From contig NZ_JAELVF020000001.1 in NCBI RefSeq assembly GCF_018101125.2, forward strand, positions 1,743,081-1,807,080: a stretch of DNA of 64,000 nt, in the 5' to 3' direction. A program made the position numbers and the translations under genes. Below are positions 31,014-39,390 of this stretch, in pieces. A model generated the notes under the pieces. The model was not told where the DNA came from. It did not search any database and saw nothing but the letters and a program-made list of their open reading frames with translations. Positions within the stretch are counted from its first letter, which is position 1; every line of letters begins with the position of its first letter. The stretch comes from Streptomyces tardus (GTDB lineage Bacteria; Actinomycetota; Actinomycetes; Streptomycetales; Streptomycetaceae).

Positions 31014-32407
31014 GCGCATGCCTCCGAACCGGTCGCGGTGCTGTCGCCGGCCGACCGTCCGACGGGTTCGCCGCCTCCGGGCTGCGGTTCGACCGGCAGA
31101 TACGCCTCGACGTCCCAGCCACCGTCCTCCCGTGCGCCGGCGGTGAGTTCGCCGCCCAGCAGGGCGGCGCGCTCCGTCATCCCGCGGATGCCCTGGCCCG
31201 CACCGCGCGAGGGCTCGGTGACCGGCCCGGTCGACGGTCCGTTCGCGACCCGGATGCCCAACCCGCCCAGCACATGGGCGAGTTCTACGCGTACGGCGGC
31301 GCCGGGCGCGTACCGCAGCGCGTTGCTGAGCGACTCCTGAACGATCCGGTACGCGGAGAGCTCCACGCCGGGCGGCAGCGGTCGCACCGAGCCGGTGGTC
31401 ACCAGCTCCGCGTCCCGTCCGGACGCCCGTACGTTGGCGACCAGTCCGTCGAGCTCGGCGAGAGTGGGCTGCGGGGCCTCCGGCACGGCCGGCTGGTCGG
31501 ACCGTACGACCCCGAGGACGCGACGGAGTTCGGCGAGCGCGGTGACGGCGTTCTCCCGGATGGTGGCCAGCGCCTTCACCAGCTCCTCGGGCGGGTCCTG
31601 CACCCGGTAGGGGGCAGCCTCTGCCTGGATCGCGACGACCGACATGTGGTGGGCGACGACGTCGTGCAACTCCCGTGCGATCACGGCGCGTTCCTCCAGC
31701 CGGGTGCGGAGCGAACGCTCCTCGCGCACCTCCGCCGACTGCTCGGCGATCCGGATCTGGGACCCGCGCCAGGCCCGTACGAAGAGCAGCACCAGCAGCG
31801 CGGCGCCGTACAGGAACGCCATCTCGCCGGGCTCGGAGGTCATGTCCGGACCGGACCGCACGAAGTTGATGCTCACCACTCCCGCGACCGCCGAAGTCAG
31901 CATCCACAGCAGCACGACCGTCCGCTTGTGCGCCCGCCACGCCACGCAGAGCAGCACGGTCAGATGCGCCGCGAGCACCGGGCTGTTGTGCGGGAAGTCC
32001 GCACCCAGCTGCGGGTACACCGTGGGCGCCAGCACCAGCCCGGCGAGCGACAGCCAGTACGCGCCGACCGGCCGCAGCGCCAGCATCGCCACCGGCAGCG
32101 CGACCAGCAGCGCCGACAGCATGGTGTCCGCCTCCAGCGGACGCGGTACGAGGTACCACACCAGCACCAGGAGTGCGGCGGCCTGCACCAGCCCCTGGCG
32201 CCAGTGCCCGGCGACGGTGCGCAGCGGTGCCGGAACGCGCCGCAGCCAGGGGGCGTCCTCGGGCGCCGTGCGCAGCGGTCGCAGGGTGAAGGCGCCGCGC
32301 GTCATGTCCTCGCGGAACGTCCGCCACGCGTCCCGTACCGCACGCCGTCCGGCTCGGGGTCCGAACCTGCGGCCTCCTGAGGGCTTGGCCCTGGTCGTGT
32401 CGTCCAT
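31010..32407 (-). CDS. Sensor histidine kinase (HPK7/NarX-like)
   Basis: 465 residues. An N-terminal membrane domain with four to five helices (LVQAAALLVLVWYLVPRPL, LSALLVALPVAMLALRPVG, LTVLLCVAWRAHKRTVVLLWML, MAFLYGAALLVLLFVRAW) is followed by HisKA_3, whose phospho-acceptor is the His of ARELHDVVAHHMSVVA, then the HATPase domain (YRIVQESLSNALRYAPGA, GQGIRGMTERAALLGG). Cognate of the coupled response regulator. There is no obvious target operon next to it; purA is convergent and a PI-PLC-like gene is divergent. Confidence 0.92.
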   Translation of the reverse strand: MDDTTRAKPSGGRRFGPRAGRRAVRDAWRTFREDMTRGAFTLRPLRTAPEDAPWLRRVPAPLRTVAGHWRQGLVQAAALLVLVWYLVPRPLEADTMLSALLVALPVAMLALRPVGAYWLSLAGLVLAPTVYPQLGADFPHNSPVLAAHLTVLLCVAWRAHKRTVVLLWMLTSAVAGVVSINFVRSGPDMTSEPGEMAFLYGAALLVLLFVRAWRGSQIRIAEQSAEVREERSLRTRLEERAVIARELHDVVAHHMSVVAIQAEAAPYRVQDPPEELVKALATIRENAVTALAELRRVLGVVRSDQPAVPEAPQPTLAELDGLVANVRASGRDAELVTTGSVRPLPPGVELSAYRIVQESLSNALRYAPGAAVRVELAHVLGGLGIRVANGPSTGPVTEPSRGAGQGIRGMTERAALLGGELTAGAREDGGWDVEAYLPVEPQPGGGEPVGRSAGDSTATGSEACA

Positions 32408-32834
32408 ACGTCGAACAGTACGAAGCAGACGCGGCGGCGCGCGTCCCTCCCGGGTGCCACGCTGCCGCCTCCATCTTCAGGAGGACGCCCCGCGCGGGGG
32501 AAGGGCCGTACCGGGGCGGGCACCGCGCGGCGGCACCGCCCGCTGCGGACGGCTGCGGAGTGCCACGGACAGCGCATCCGGGCCGGCCAACGCCGGGCCG
32601 GCACCCGGCAGTCGGCGCCGGCCCCCGCCCTTCGGCGCGCACCTCCCGCCTCCCGCCTCGCACCTCGCGCCTCGCGATCGGGGCCTCAACAGGACCGGCG
32701 CGTACGGGAGTTGGCCGAGAGTTCACGGAACGACGCCCGGGTTCTGCGCGCAATGTCTATACCAATGGAACGGCTTGCGCTAGCTTCTGGCCCGGAGCAC
32801 ACCCCCACCCCACCCCCACACTCCGGAGGCTCCC
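32408..32834. promoter_or_regulatory. Divergent region between kinase gene and PI-PLC-like gene
   Basis: About 430 bases. Most is GC-rich without features. The last 100 bases hold the likely promoter of the phospholipase gene, with an AT-richer segment ATGTCTATACCAATGG at 32752-32767 and GGAGG at 32825-32829. Confidence 0.45.
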
Positions 32835-33809
32835 ATGTCCCACCTGCGCACCCGTTCCCTCGACCGCCGCGGCTTCCTGCGCGGGGCCGCCGCCGGAGCG
32901 CTGGGTATCGGTCTCGGCGCGGCCGGCATCGCCGCGGCGGGTGCCGCACCCGCACCGAGCACCGGACGCGCCGCTGACTCCGCCGCCTGGCGCTCCAGCG
33001 GCTGGATGGGCGAGCTGTCCGCGGACCTCTCCCTGGACGACATCACCATGCCGGGCGCGCACAACGCCTGCGCGCTGGTGGGCGGACCGTTCGACACCGC
33101 GAAGTGCCAGGACCTGGCGCTGCCCGAGCTGTTGAACGCCGGAGTGCGCTACCTGGACGTCCGCTGCCGCCCGGTCGACGGCGCGTTCGCGATCCACCAC
33201 GGTGTGATCTACCAGCGCAAGAACTTCCAGGACGTGCTCAACGAGTGCCGCGACTTCCTGTCCGCCAACACCGGCGAGACCCTGGTGCTCGCCGTGCAGA
33301 AGGAGCATTCGGACGCCTCCGACGGGGAGTTCGCCGACATCTTCAACGATCTGTACATGTCGGAACTGGGCTTCGACGGACTGCTGCACCGCGAGTCCGA
33401 CTCCCTGCCGACGCTCGGCGAGGCGCGCGGACGCATCGTGCTGGTCACCACCCAGCCCGACATCGGCGGGCTGCGCTTCCCGAGCTCCGACTCCCTCTTC
33501 GTCCAGAACGAGTGGGAGCTGCCGACCGAGGAGAAGTGGCAGGCCGTCGAGCGGCATCTGGACGCGTCCGCAGCCGAGGCCGGCGACACCGACCGGCTCG
33601 CGGTCAACTACCTCAGCACCACCGGCGGCGAGCTGCTCCCCTCCCCGCGCGGCTACGCCGAAGCGCTCAACCCACGTCTGGAGGAGCGCCTCAACGCCGA
33701 GTACGACCGCGGCGACCGGCCGGTGTACGGCGCTGTCCTGCTCGACTTCGCCGGTACCGTCTCCGCCGACTTGCCCCGGGCCCTCTTCCGCCTCAACGAG
33801 GGCTCCTGA
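32835..33809 (+). CDS. Exported phosphatidylinositol-specific phospholipase C-like protein
   Basis: 324 residues with a Tat signal (twin arginine R11-R12 in SLDRRGFLRG, hydrophobic run to about residue 40). The mature protein is a PLC X-domain barrel: MPGAHNACAL gives catalytic His76; GVRYLDVRCRPVDGAFAIHHG gives the second histidine pair near residue 120; TLVLAVQKEHSD and GRIVLVTTQPDIGG continue the barrel. Bacterial members cleave phosphatidylinositol without calcium. Tat export and the GGAGG site support an extracellular enzyme. The exact lipid is not shown by sequence. Confidence 0.88.
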   Translation: MSHLRTRSLDRRGFLRGAAAGALGIGLGAAGIAAAGAAPAPSTGRAADSAAWRSSGWMGELSADLSLDDITMPGAHNACALVGGPFDTAKCQDLALPELLNAGVRYLDVRCRPVDGAFAIHHGVIYQRKNFQDVLNECRDFLSANTGETLVLAVQKEHSDASDGEFADIFNDLYMSELGFDGLLHRESDSLPTLGEARGRIVLVTTQPDIGGLRFPSSDSLFVQNEWELPTEEKWQAVERHLDASAAEAGDTDRLAVNYLSTTGGELLPSPRGYAEALNPRLEERLNAEYDRGDRPVYGAVLLDFAGTVSADLPRALFRLNEGS

Positions 33810-33862
33810 CACCTCCTCCCGCATGGGCGGCGGCACAAGCGTCGGCGCGTAACTTGGGCCCC

Positions 33863-34456
33863 ATGAGTACATCGGCAGAACTCCCCTTCGGCCGCTTCGA
33901 CGAGGCGTGGACCGCGGTCGAACGTCCCGAGTTGCTCGCCCCGCCCGTGGCCGCCGCCCTCCAGGAGTGGGCGGACGCCGAGCCCGGGGTGCCGGTGCGG
34001 TCCGTCCGGCTCGTCGACACCGATCCGGAACGGGCCGACACGGCCGCCTTCTGCGCGGCGTACGACGTACCGGCCGAGGTGTCGGCGAACTGCGTGGTGG
34101 TCGCCGCCAAGCGCGGCGGACGCACCGCGCTCGCGGCCGGGGTCGTCCTCGCCACCACCAGGCTGGACGTCAACCGCGCGGTGCGCAGGCACCTCGACGC
34201 GCGGAAGGCGTCCTTCGCGCCCGTGGAACTGACCGTCGCCGAGACCGGCATGGAGTACGGCGGGATCACCCCGATCGGGCTGCCGGACGGCTGGCCGCTG
34301 CTGATCGACGCGGCGGTGGCGGACACCCCGTACGTGCTGATCGGCAGCGGCCGTCGCCGCGCCAAACTCATCCTGCCGGGCGCCGTGCTCGCCCAACTGC
34401 CCGGCGCCCAGGTCCTCTCCGATCTGGCCGTCCCGGCCCCGCCGGCGGAGGACTGA
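33863..34456 (+). CDS. YbaK/EbsC-family protein (aminoacyl-tRNA deacylase-like)
   Basis: 197 residues from ATG 33863. VPAEVSANCVVVAAKRGG, ARKASFAPVELTVAETGMEYGG and ITPIGLPDGWPLLID match the YbaK/prolyl-tRNA editing fold; the lysine in RHLDARKASF sits where editing enzymes have their key lysine. Such free-standing proteins remove wrongly attached amino acids from tRNA. The substrate of this member is unknown. It is 53 bp behind the PI-PLC-like gene and may be read from its promoter. Confidence 0.85.
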   Translation: MSTSAELPFGRFDEAWTAVERPELLAPPVAAALQEWADAEPGVPVRSVRLVDTDPERADTAAFCAAYDVPAEVSANCVVVAAKRGGRTALAAGVVLATTRLDVNRAVRRHLDARKASFAPVELTVAETGMEYGGITPIGLPDGWPLLIDAAVADTPYVLIGSGRRRAKLILPGAVLAQLPGAQVLSDLAVPAPPAED

Positions 34457-34552
34457 GCCCGGCCCACCGCGCGGGCCCGCACCCGGTCGGCCCCGCGGAA
34501 GCCCCCGGTGTCTGCGCACGCGGACCGGCGCACGGGCGGCGGTGCCCCGGGG

Positions 34553-35404
34553 TCAGGCGTCCGGAGTGGCCGTGGCGGGTGGCCGACGGGCCAGTACGAC
34601 CGTTGCCGCGCGCTCCTCGCAGCGGCTCACCCACGGCAGCAGTCCGTGCCGCACGCAGGCCGCCACCGTCTGCTCGGCCTGGCGGTCGCTGGTCTCCACC
34701 AGCAGCAGACCACCGGGGGCCAGCCAGTGCGCGGCGTCCGCGATGACCCGCCGCTGCACGTCCAGACCGTCCGCGCCGCCGTCCAGCGCGGTACGGGGTT
34801 CGTGGTCGCGCGCCTCGGACGGCAGGAGTCCGAGCTCGACGGTGGGGACGTACGGGGCGTTGGCCGGGAGCAGTTCGACGCGCCCCCGGAGCCCGCGGGG
34901 CAGCGGGTCGTAGAGGTCGCCCTCGTACACCCGGCCGCCCAGGGGGGCGAGGTTGCGCCGGGCACACCGCACGGCGGCGGGGTCGAGGTCGGCGGCGTGC
35001 AGCTCCACTCTGCCCAGTCGGGCGGCGAGCGCGGCGCCGAGCGCGCCGGTGCCGCAGCACAGGTCGAGCACGACCGCGCCCGGCCGCCCGTGGGCCTCGG
35101 CCTGCTCGACCAGGAACTCGGTGCGGCGGCGCGGCACGAAGACCCCGGCCGCCACGGCGATCCGCAGCCCCGCGAACTCGGCCCGGCCCAGTACGTGTTC
35201 CAGCGGCAGCCCGGACGCCCTGCGGGCCGCCATCGCGTCCAGCTCCTCGGTGGTGCGCGCGGTGTCGTGCAGCAGCCGCGCCTCCTCCTCGGCGAAGACG
35301 CAGCCCGCGGCTCTCAGCCGCTCGACGAGGGCCTGCGGCGGCGGGAGCGCACCGGGGCGGAGGGGTTCCGGGAAGTGCGGTGCGGAGGAGTGGTGGAAGG
35401 TCAA
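34553..35404 (-). CDS. HemK/PrmC-like putative N5-glutamine methyltransferase
   Basis: 283 residues from TTG 35404 with GAAAGG upstream. The N-terminal helical domain (ALVERLRAAGCVFAEEEARLL) precedes the SAM-binding Rossmann fold VVLDLCCGTGALGAALAARLG and the acidic ADLDPAAVRCARRN. The catalytic loop reads LPANAPYVPTVELGLLP: NAPY replaces the NPPY of true PrmC. The family TIGR name for this variant, as I recall, is 'putative protein N(5)-glutamine methyltransferase', so release factor is not a safe substrate. Divergent from the AAC(2')-like gene. Confidence 0.85.
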   Translation of the reverse strand: MTFHHSSAPHFPEPLRPGALPPPQALVERLRAAGCVFAEEEARLLHDTARTTEELDAMAARRASGLPLEHVLGRAEFAGLRIAVAAGVFVPRRRTEFLVEQAEAHGRPGAVVLDLCCGTGALGAALAARLGRVELHAADLDPAAVRCARRNLAPLGGRVYEGDLYDPLPRGLRGRVELLPANAPYVPTVELGLLPSEARDHEPRTALDGGADGLDVQRRVIADAAHWLAPGGLLLVETSDRQAEQTVAACVRHGLLPWVSRCEERAATVVLARRPPATATPDA

Positions 35405-35741
35405 GATCGGGCCTTTCGAGGAAGATCGAAGGGCGCGGACCCGGCCTGTCGCACTCGCCGTGCGGCGGGAGTGCCGTACGGGAGCGGGGCGCGAGCGAAG
35501 CTGCGGCGACGGCCGCTGCCGGGCGGCGTACTACCGGTTCCGCGCGTCCCGCCGGCCGTGCCGGTCGCTTCCGTCGCCGAGGGAGGGCGTCCGGTGTGCC
35601 GCGCTGGTGCGGATCGGTCCCACCTCCTCGAACGCCCTGGCCACAGCGCCCGGTCCGGGGCGTTCCGGGCCCGGGCGAACGCTCAGTGTAACGGCCGCGC
35701 CACGCACCCGCGGCGGATCCGTGCGTTGCTACCGTCTCGCC
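35405..35741. promoter_or_regulatory. Divergent spacer between HemK-like and AAC(2')-like genes
   Basis: About 340 GC-rich bases. A possible -10 area lies near CAGTGTAACGG (35684-35694). No gene seen. Confidence 0.35.
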
Positions 35742-36308
35742 ATGCAGCCAAGCCCCACGAGCGGTTCCGGCGCGCTGACGCTCCGTACCGCGCACACCTC
35801 CGAGGTCTCCGGCGACGAACTCGCCGCCGCACACGCCATGGTGGCCTCGACCTTCGATGAGGAGTTCTCCGCGCACGACTGGGAGCACGCGCTGGGCGGG
35901 ATGCACGTCCTGGTCCACGACGGCACCGAACCGGTCGGCCACGCGGCCGTGGTCCAGCGGCGGCTCCTGCACGGCGGCAGGCCGCTGCGGACCGGCTACG
36001 TCGAGGGGGTCGGTGTGCACCGGCAGTACCAACGCCGCGGGATCGGCGGCATGTTGATGACCGAGATCGAACGGATCGTCACCGCCGCGTACGACCTCGG
36101 CGCGCTCGGCGCCACCGACGCCGGCGCGCCGCTCTACCGCGCCCGGGGCTGGCTGCCCTGGCAGGGCACCGCAGCCGCCTTCACCCCGGACGGCATCGTG
36201 CCCACTCCCGAGGACGTGCAGTTCGTCCACGTCTTCCCGGTGGAGGGCCAACCCCTGGACCGGACCGGCGAGTTGGTCTGCGACTGGCGCTCCGGCGACG
36301 TCTGGTGA
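35742..36308 (+). CDS. AAC(2')-I family aminoglycoside 2'-N-acetyltransferase-like protein
   Basis: 188 residues. The whole chain follows the mycobacterial AAC(2')-I pattern: TFDEEFSAHDWEHALGGMHVLV, GHAAVVQRRLLHGGRPLRTGY, VEGVGVHRQYQRRGIGGMLM (acetyl-CoA loop QRRGIGG), GALGATDAGAPLYRARGWLPW, and the end ELVCDWRSGDVW, where the acidic C-terminus contacts the drug in known structures. It should acetylate the 2'-amino group of aminoglycosides such as gentamicin or kanamycin B; in mycobacteria a cell-wall-related role has also been proposed. It sits in housekeeping surroundings, not in a biosynthetic cluster. Confidence 0.87.
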   Translation: MQPSPTSGSGALTLRTAHTSEVSGDELAAAHAMVASTFDEEFSAHDWEHALGGMHVLVHDGTEPVGHAAVVQRRLLHGGRPLRTGYVEGVGVHRQYQRRGIGGMLMTEIERIVTAAYDLGALGATDAGAPLYRARGWLPWQGTAAAFTPDGIVPTPEDVQFVHVFPVEGQPLDRTGELVCDWRSGDVW

Positions 36309-36350
36309 GACCGCCCGCACAGCGGCGACCCGTCCTCGGGCGGAAGACGC

Positions 36351-36662
36351 TCAGCCGACCGGCCGGGCCTGGTGGTCGGCGGCGATCGCGGAGATCCGCG
36401 CGGCCATCGCGGTGTCCTTCGCGGTGACGACGTCGCCGGCGTCGTGGGTGTTGAGCGCGAAGGAGATCGTGCCGTAGAGGATCGACACGCGGGCGTGGTG
36501 GTCGGCGTCGTCCTCCGCCGCCGCCACGGCGACGTAGAGCTGCGGCAGCAGGGTCCGGTCCGCCGTGAACCCGGCGGTCAGGGCGTTGTCCTCGAAGGCC
36601 CAACCGGGCAGCTCCGCAAGGGCGTTGGTGATCTCGACATCGGTGAGCGGGGTGGCGGCCAC
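36351..36662 (-). CDS. Pterin-4a-carbinolamine dehydratase
   Basis: 103 residues from GTG 36662 (GAGGAG upstream), the full family length. LPGWAFEDNALTAGFTADR begins the fold; AAAEDDADHHARVSILYGTISFALNTHDAG holds the active-site DHH-type pair of histidines and the TH(D) motif, although the usual [EK]xxxHHP reads DDADHHAR here. It dehydrates 4a-hydroxytetrahydrobiopterin after aromatic amino acid hydroxylation. No hydroxylase gene is nearby. A link to the tryptophan-degrading operon upstream is speculative. Confidence 0.87.
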   Translation of the reverse strand: MAATPLTDVEITNALAELPGWAFEDNALTAGFTADRTLLPQLYVAVAAAEDDADHHARVSILYGTISFALNTHDAGDVVTAKDTAMAARISAIAADHQARPVG

Positions 36663-37000
36663 GGCGTACTCCTCGGTTTCGGCGGCTGGTCGCGGGACGG
36701 GTGCTGTGCCCCGCCCCGCACTATGCCCGGCGGGTGCCCGACGAACCGGCCACCGACACTCACCACCCGCATCTCGCCGTTTGCCACCCGCACCTGGTCA
36801 CTCGTCACTCGCCACGCAGCGGAGCGCAGCACGGCGGGACGCGGCAGGCAGGGGAGGGCGCGAGGTGCGGGACGCGGGCGCACGGGTTCGGCGCGGTGGG
36901 GGCGACGCGGCGGCGGGTACGCGCGGGCTGTGCGCAGGCCGGGTGGCCGCAGACGCTCGGGCCGGCTTGGCCGCAGGCCCGGGGCCCGGCCCCGGCCCGG
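36663..37000. other. Intergenic region upstream of the pterin dehydratase gene
   Basis: About 340 bases upstream of the minus-strand dehydratase gene. It is GC-rich with Gly/Arg-type artefact frames. Short repeats of CAC-CCGC type occur near 36760-36800. The candidate small RNA lies just to the right. Confidence 0.35.
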
Positions 37001-37005
37001 TGCCG

Positions 37006-37090
37006 GACAGCAAGACGCCGCCGTCCCACGGGGGTTAGGACGGCGGCGACCGCTTGAGGTGTCTTGGCGTAACGGGGGAACGCCACACAC
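37006..37090 (-). ncRNA. Candidate small RNA with two C-rich hairpin loops (6C RNA-like)
   Basis: Read on the minus strand, two hairpins follow each other in a gap without genes. The first (37085 to 37065) has a 6-bp stem UGGCGU/ACGCCA and loop UCCCCCGUU. The second (37048 to 37016) has a perfect 11-bp GC-rich stem and loop UAACCCCCGUG, then UCUUGCUG. Both loops share CCCCCGU. Two hairpins with C-run loops, the last one terminator-like, is the layout of the actinobacterial 6C RNA family, whose loops usually have six or more C; here each has five. In the alternative fold, AAGACGCC could pair with GGTGTCTT. The identification is by pattern only. Confidence 0.5.
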
Positions 37091-37297
37091 CGCTGCCCAT
37101 TCTCCCGACGCGACCGGGTCAAGTCACGGTTGTGGTCATTGTGTTCACGGTTTGCCGCCCGCACTCGGGCCCGCTCCCCCGGGCCGTCCGGCTCCGCTCG
37201 GCGGCCGGGCCCGTACCGGCCGTGCGCCCGTACCCGCCCTGACGTGCGCGGACGTGGCCGCTGGGGACGAGCGGGCCCGGCCGGACGAGCCCCGCGG

Positions 37298-38017
37298 TCA
37301 GGGCCTGCGGATGAGGTCCAGCAGCACGCCGTACGGCGGACGCGTGGGGTGGAACGGTGCGAAGTGGCCCGCGCCCGGCAGCAGATGGAGCCGCGCTCCC
37401 CAGTTGTTGGCGTACCGCCGGGACAGCTCGATCGGCACTTCCAGGTCGGCGGTGCCGTGCACCACCTCCACCGGTACGCGCGGCAGCAGCCGCATCGGAT
37501 CGGCCTCCGGCAGGAGCGATGTGACCCCGGCGTGGCCGCCGAGCAGCTCGGTGACTGCGCCGTCGCTCAGCCCCATGTCGTACGCCCTGGACAGATCGGC
37601 GACCGGGGCGACGGCGATCACCCGGTCCGCCGCGCGGTCGCGGTGCGCGGCGGCCCACAGTGCGAGCTGGCCGCCCGCCGAGTGGCCGAGCAGCACCTTC
37701 GGCGGCCCGCCGAGGTGGTCGAGGGCCGCGTTCACGTCGTCGGCGGTCTGCGGCCAGCCGCCGTCGCCGCCCAGACGGCGGTACTCGACCAGCTCCACCG
37801 AGAAGCCCGCCTCGCCCAACGCATGGGCGAACGGGGCCAGATGGCGCCGGTCGTACGCCTCGCGCCAGTAGCCGCCGTGCAGCACGGTGACGCGTGGGCC
37901 GTTGCCGCTGCCGTACCGGTCGACGATGTGCGAGGGGTGCTTCCCGTACACCTCCGACGACACCGGCGCGGGACGCTCCAGCGCGTTCAGCGCAGCCCAT
38001 TCCTCGTTGCTGTTCAC
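37298..38017 (-). CDS. Alpha/beta hydrolase, probable kynurenine formamidase
   Basis: 239 residues from GTG 38017, which overlaps the kynureninase stop by four bases. The fold shows the oxyanion motif VLHGGYWREAYD (HGGXW is typical of kynurenine formamidases), the nucleophile elbow LLGHSAGGQLALW, the acid in VPVEVVHGTADLEVP and the His in PGAGHFAPFHP. Translational coupling with kynureninase and tryptophan dioxygenase makes N-formylkynurenine hydrolysis the best-supported role. The general carboxylesterase alternative remains open. The frame continuing further upstream belongs to the antisense of kynureninase and is rejected. Confidence 0.83.
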   Translation of the reverse strand: MNSNEEWAALNALERPAPVSSEVYGKHPSHIVDRYGSGNGPRVTVLHGGYWREAYDRRHLAPFAHALGEAGFSVELVEYRRLGGDGGWPQTADDVNAALDHLGGPPKVLLGHSAGGQLALWAAAHRDRAADRVIAVAPVADLSRAYDMGLSDGAVTELLGGHAGVTSLLPEADPMRLLPRVPVEVVHGTADLEVPIELSRRYANNWGARLHLLPGAGHFAPFHPTRPPYGVLLDLIRRP

Positions 38018-39390
38018 CCGACGACCTCCCCCAGGACCCGTGCGGCCCTCTCCGTATCGGTGAACGAGGTGTACAGCGGAGTGAAGCCGAAGCGCAAGAT
38101 CCCCGGGCGGCGGTGGTCGCCCACCACGCCCCTGGCGATCAGCTCGGCCATCACCGCTTCCGCGTCCTCGCAGCGCAACGAGATCTGGCTGCCGCGTCGG
38201 GCGTGCTCGCGCGGAGTGACCAGCGAGAGCCGGCCCGGGGGCACGTACGCCTCGACACAGCGCAGGAAGAAGTCGGTCAGCGCGAGCGATTTGGCCCGCA
38301 CCGCCGCGATGTCCACGCCCCGCCACACTTCGAGCGCGCTCTCCAGCGCCAGCATCGAGAGCAGGTCGGGGGTGCCGACCCGCCCCTTGCGGACGTCCGC
38401 GGCGGGCTCGTACGCCGAGGCCATCGCGAAGGGGTCGCGGTGGGAGTTCCAGCCGGGCAGCGGGGAGTCGAAGGCGGCCTGGTGGGCGCGGCGGATGTAG
38501 AGGAAGGCAGGGGCGCCGGGGCCGCCGTTGAGGTACTTGTACGTGCAGCCGACGGCCAGGTCGACGCCGTGCTCGTCGAGCGCGACCGGCAGGGCGCCGG
38601 CGCTGTGGCACAGATCGGCGACGACGTGTGCGCCGGCCGCGTGGGCGGCGGCGGTGATCGCCGGGAGGTCGTGCAACTCCCCCGACTGGTAGTCGACCTG
38701 GTTCACCAGCAGCGCCGCGGTGCGTGGGCCGACGGCGGACGCCATCGCGGCCGGGGCGACGGGTCGGATCGTGCGACCGGTCATCCGGGCGGCCGAGGCT
38801 GCGACGTAGCCGTCCGTGGGGAAGGTGGCGGCGTCGACCAGGATCTCGTCCCGGTCCGCGCCCGCGAGCCGGGCCGCGGCGACGACGGCCTTGAAGACGT
38901 TCACCGAGGTGGAGTCGCCGACCACGATCTGGCCGGGCGCGGCACCGACGAGCGGTGCGATCAGCTCGCCGACCCGCTCGGGCGCCTCCCACCAGCCGGA
39001 CTCCGTCCACGAGCGGATGCGCAGCCGGCCCCACTCCCGGCCGATCACCTCGGCGACCCGCTCGGCCACCGCGCGGGGCAGTGCGCCGAGGGAGTTGCCG
39101 TCCAGGTAGACACCGGCCGCGTCCCGGCCGCCGTCCTCCGCGGAGTCGGGACGCACCGCGGCGCGCGCTGCCGTCTCGGTCGCCGCCGTCGCCCCGGTCG
39201 CCGTCGCCCCGGTCGCCGCCGGGTCGGCGTCGTCGAGGACGAACTCGGCGCGCAGCGGGGCGAGTTCGTCGGTCGCGTCCAACTGCCGTGCCTGCGCACG
39301 GAGTTCGGCTGCGAGAGCAGGGAAAGCGGCGGATCCCGCGGCGGGAGCGGCGGGGCGGGTGCCGGCGTCGGGGCCGGGGTGCTCAGACAT
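38014..39390 (-). CDS. kynU: Kynureninase
   Basis: PLP enzyme that cuts kynurenine to anthranilate and alanine. 458 residues from ATG 39390. GVYLDGNSLGALPRAVAERV opens the fold; WWEAPERVGELIAPLVGA, VGDSTSVNVFKAVVAA and DLCHSAGALPVALDEHGVDLAVGCTYKYLN are family blocks, the lysine of CTYKYLNGGPG binding PLP. A low-complexity Ala/Thr insert (ATGATATGATAATETAA, about residues 60-80) is unusual. The start overlaps the dioxygenase stop by eight bases. Anthranilate made here could feed tryptophan resynthesis or secondary metabolism. Confidence 0.95.
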   Translation of the reverse strand: MSEHPGPDAGTRPAAPAAGSAAFPALAAELRAQARQLDATDELAPLRAEFVLDDADPAATGATATGATAATETAARAAVRPDSAEDGGRDAAGVYLDGNSLGALPRAVAERVAEVIGREWGRLRIRSWTESGWWEAPERVGELIAPLVGAAPGQIVVGDSTSVNVFKAVVAAARLAGADRDEILVDAATFPTDGYVAASAARMTGRTIRPVAPAAMASAVGPRTAALLVNQVDYQSGELHDLPAITAAAHAAGAHVVADLCHSAGALPVALDEHGVDLAVGCTYKYLNGGPGAPAFLYIRRAHQAAFDSPLPGWNSHRDPFAMASAYEPAADVRKGRVGTPDLLSMLALESALEVWRGVDIAAVRAKSLALTDFFLRCVEAYVPPGRLSLVTPREHARRGSQISLRCEDAEAVMAELIARGVVGDHRRPGILRFGFTPLYTSFTDTERAARVLGEVVG

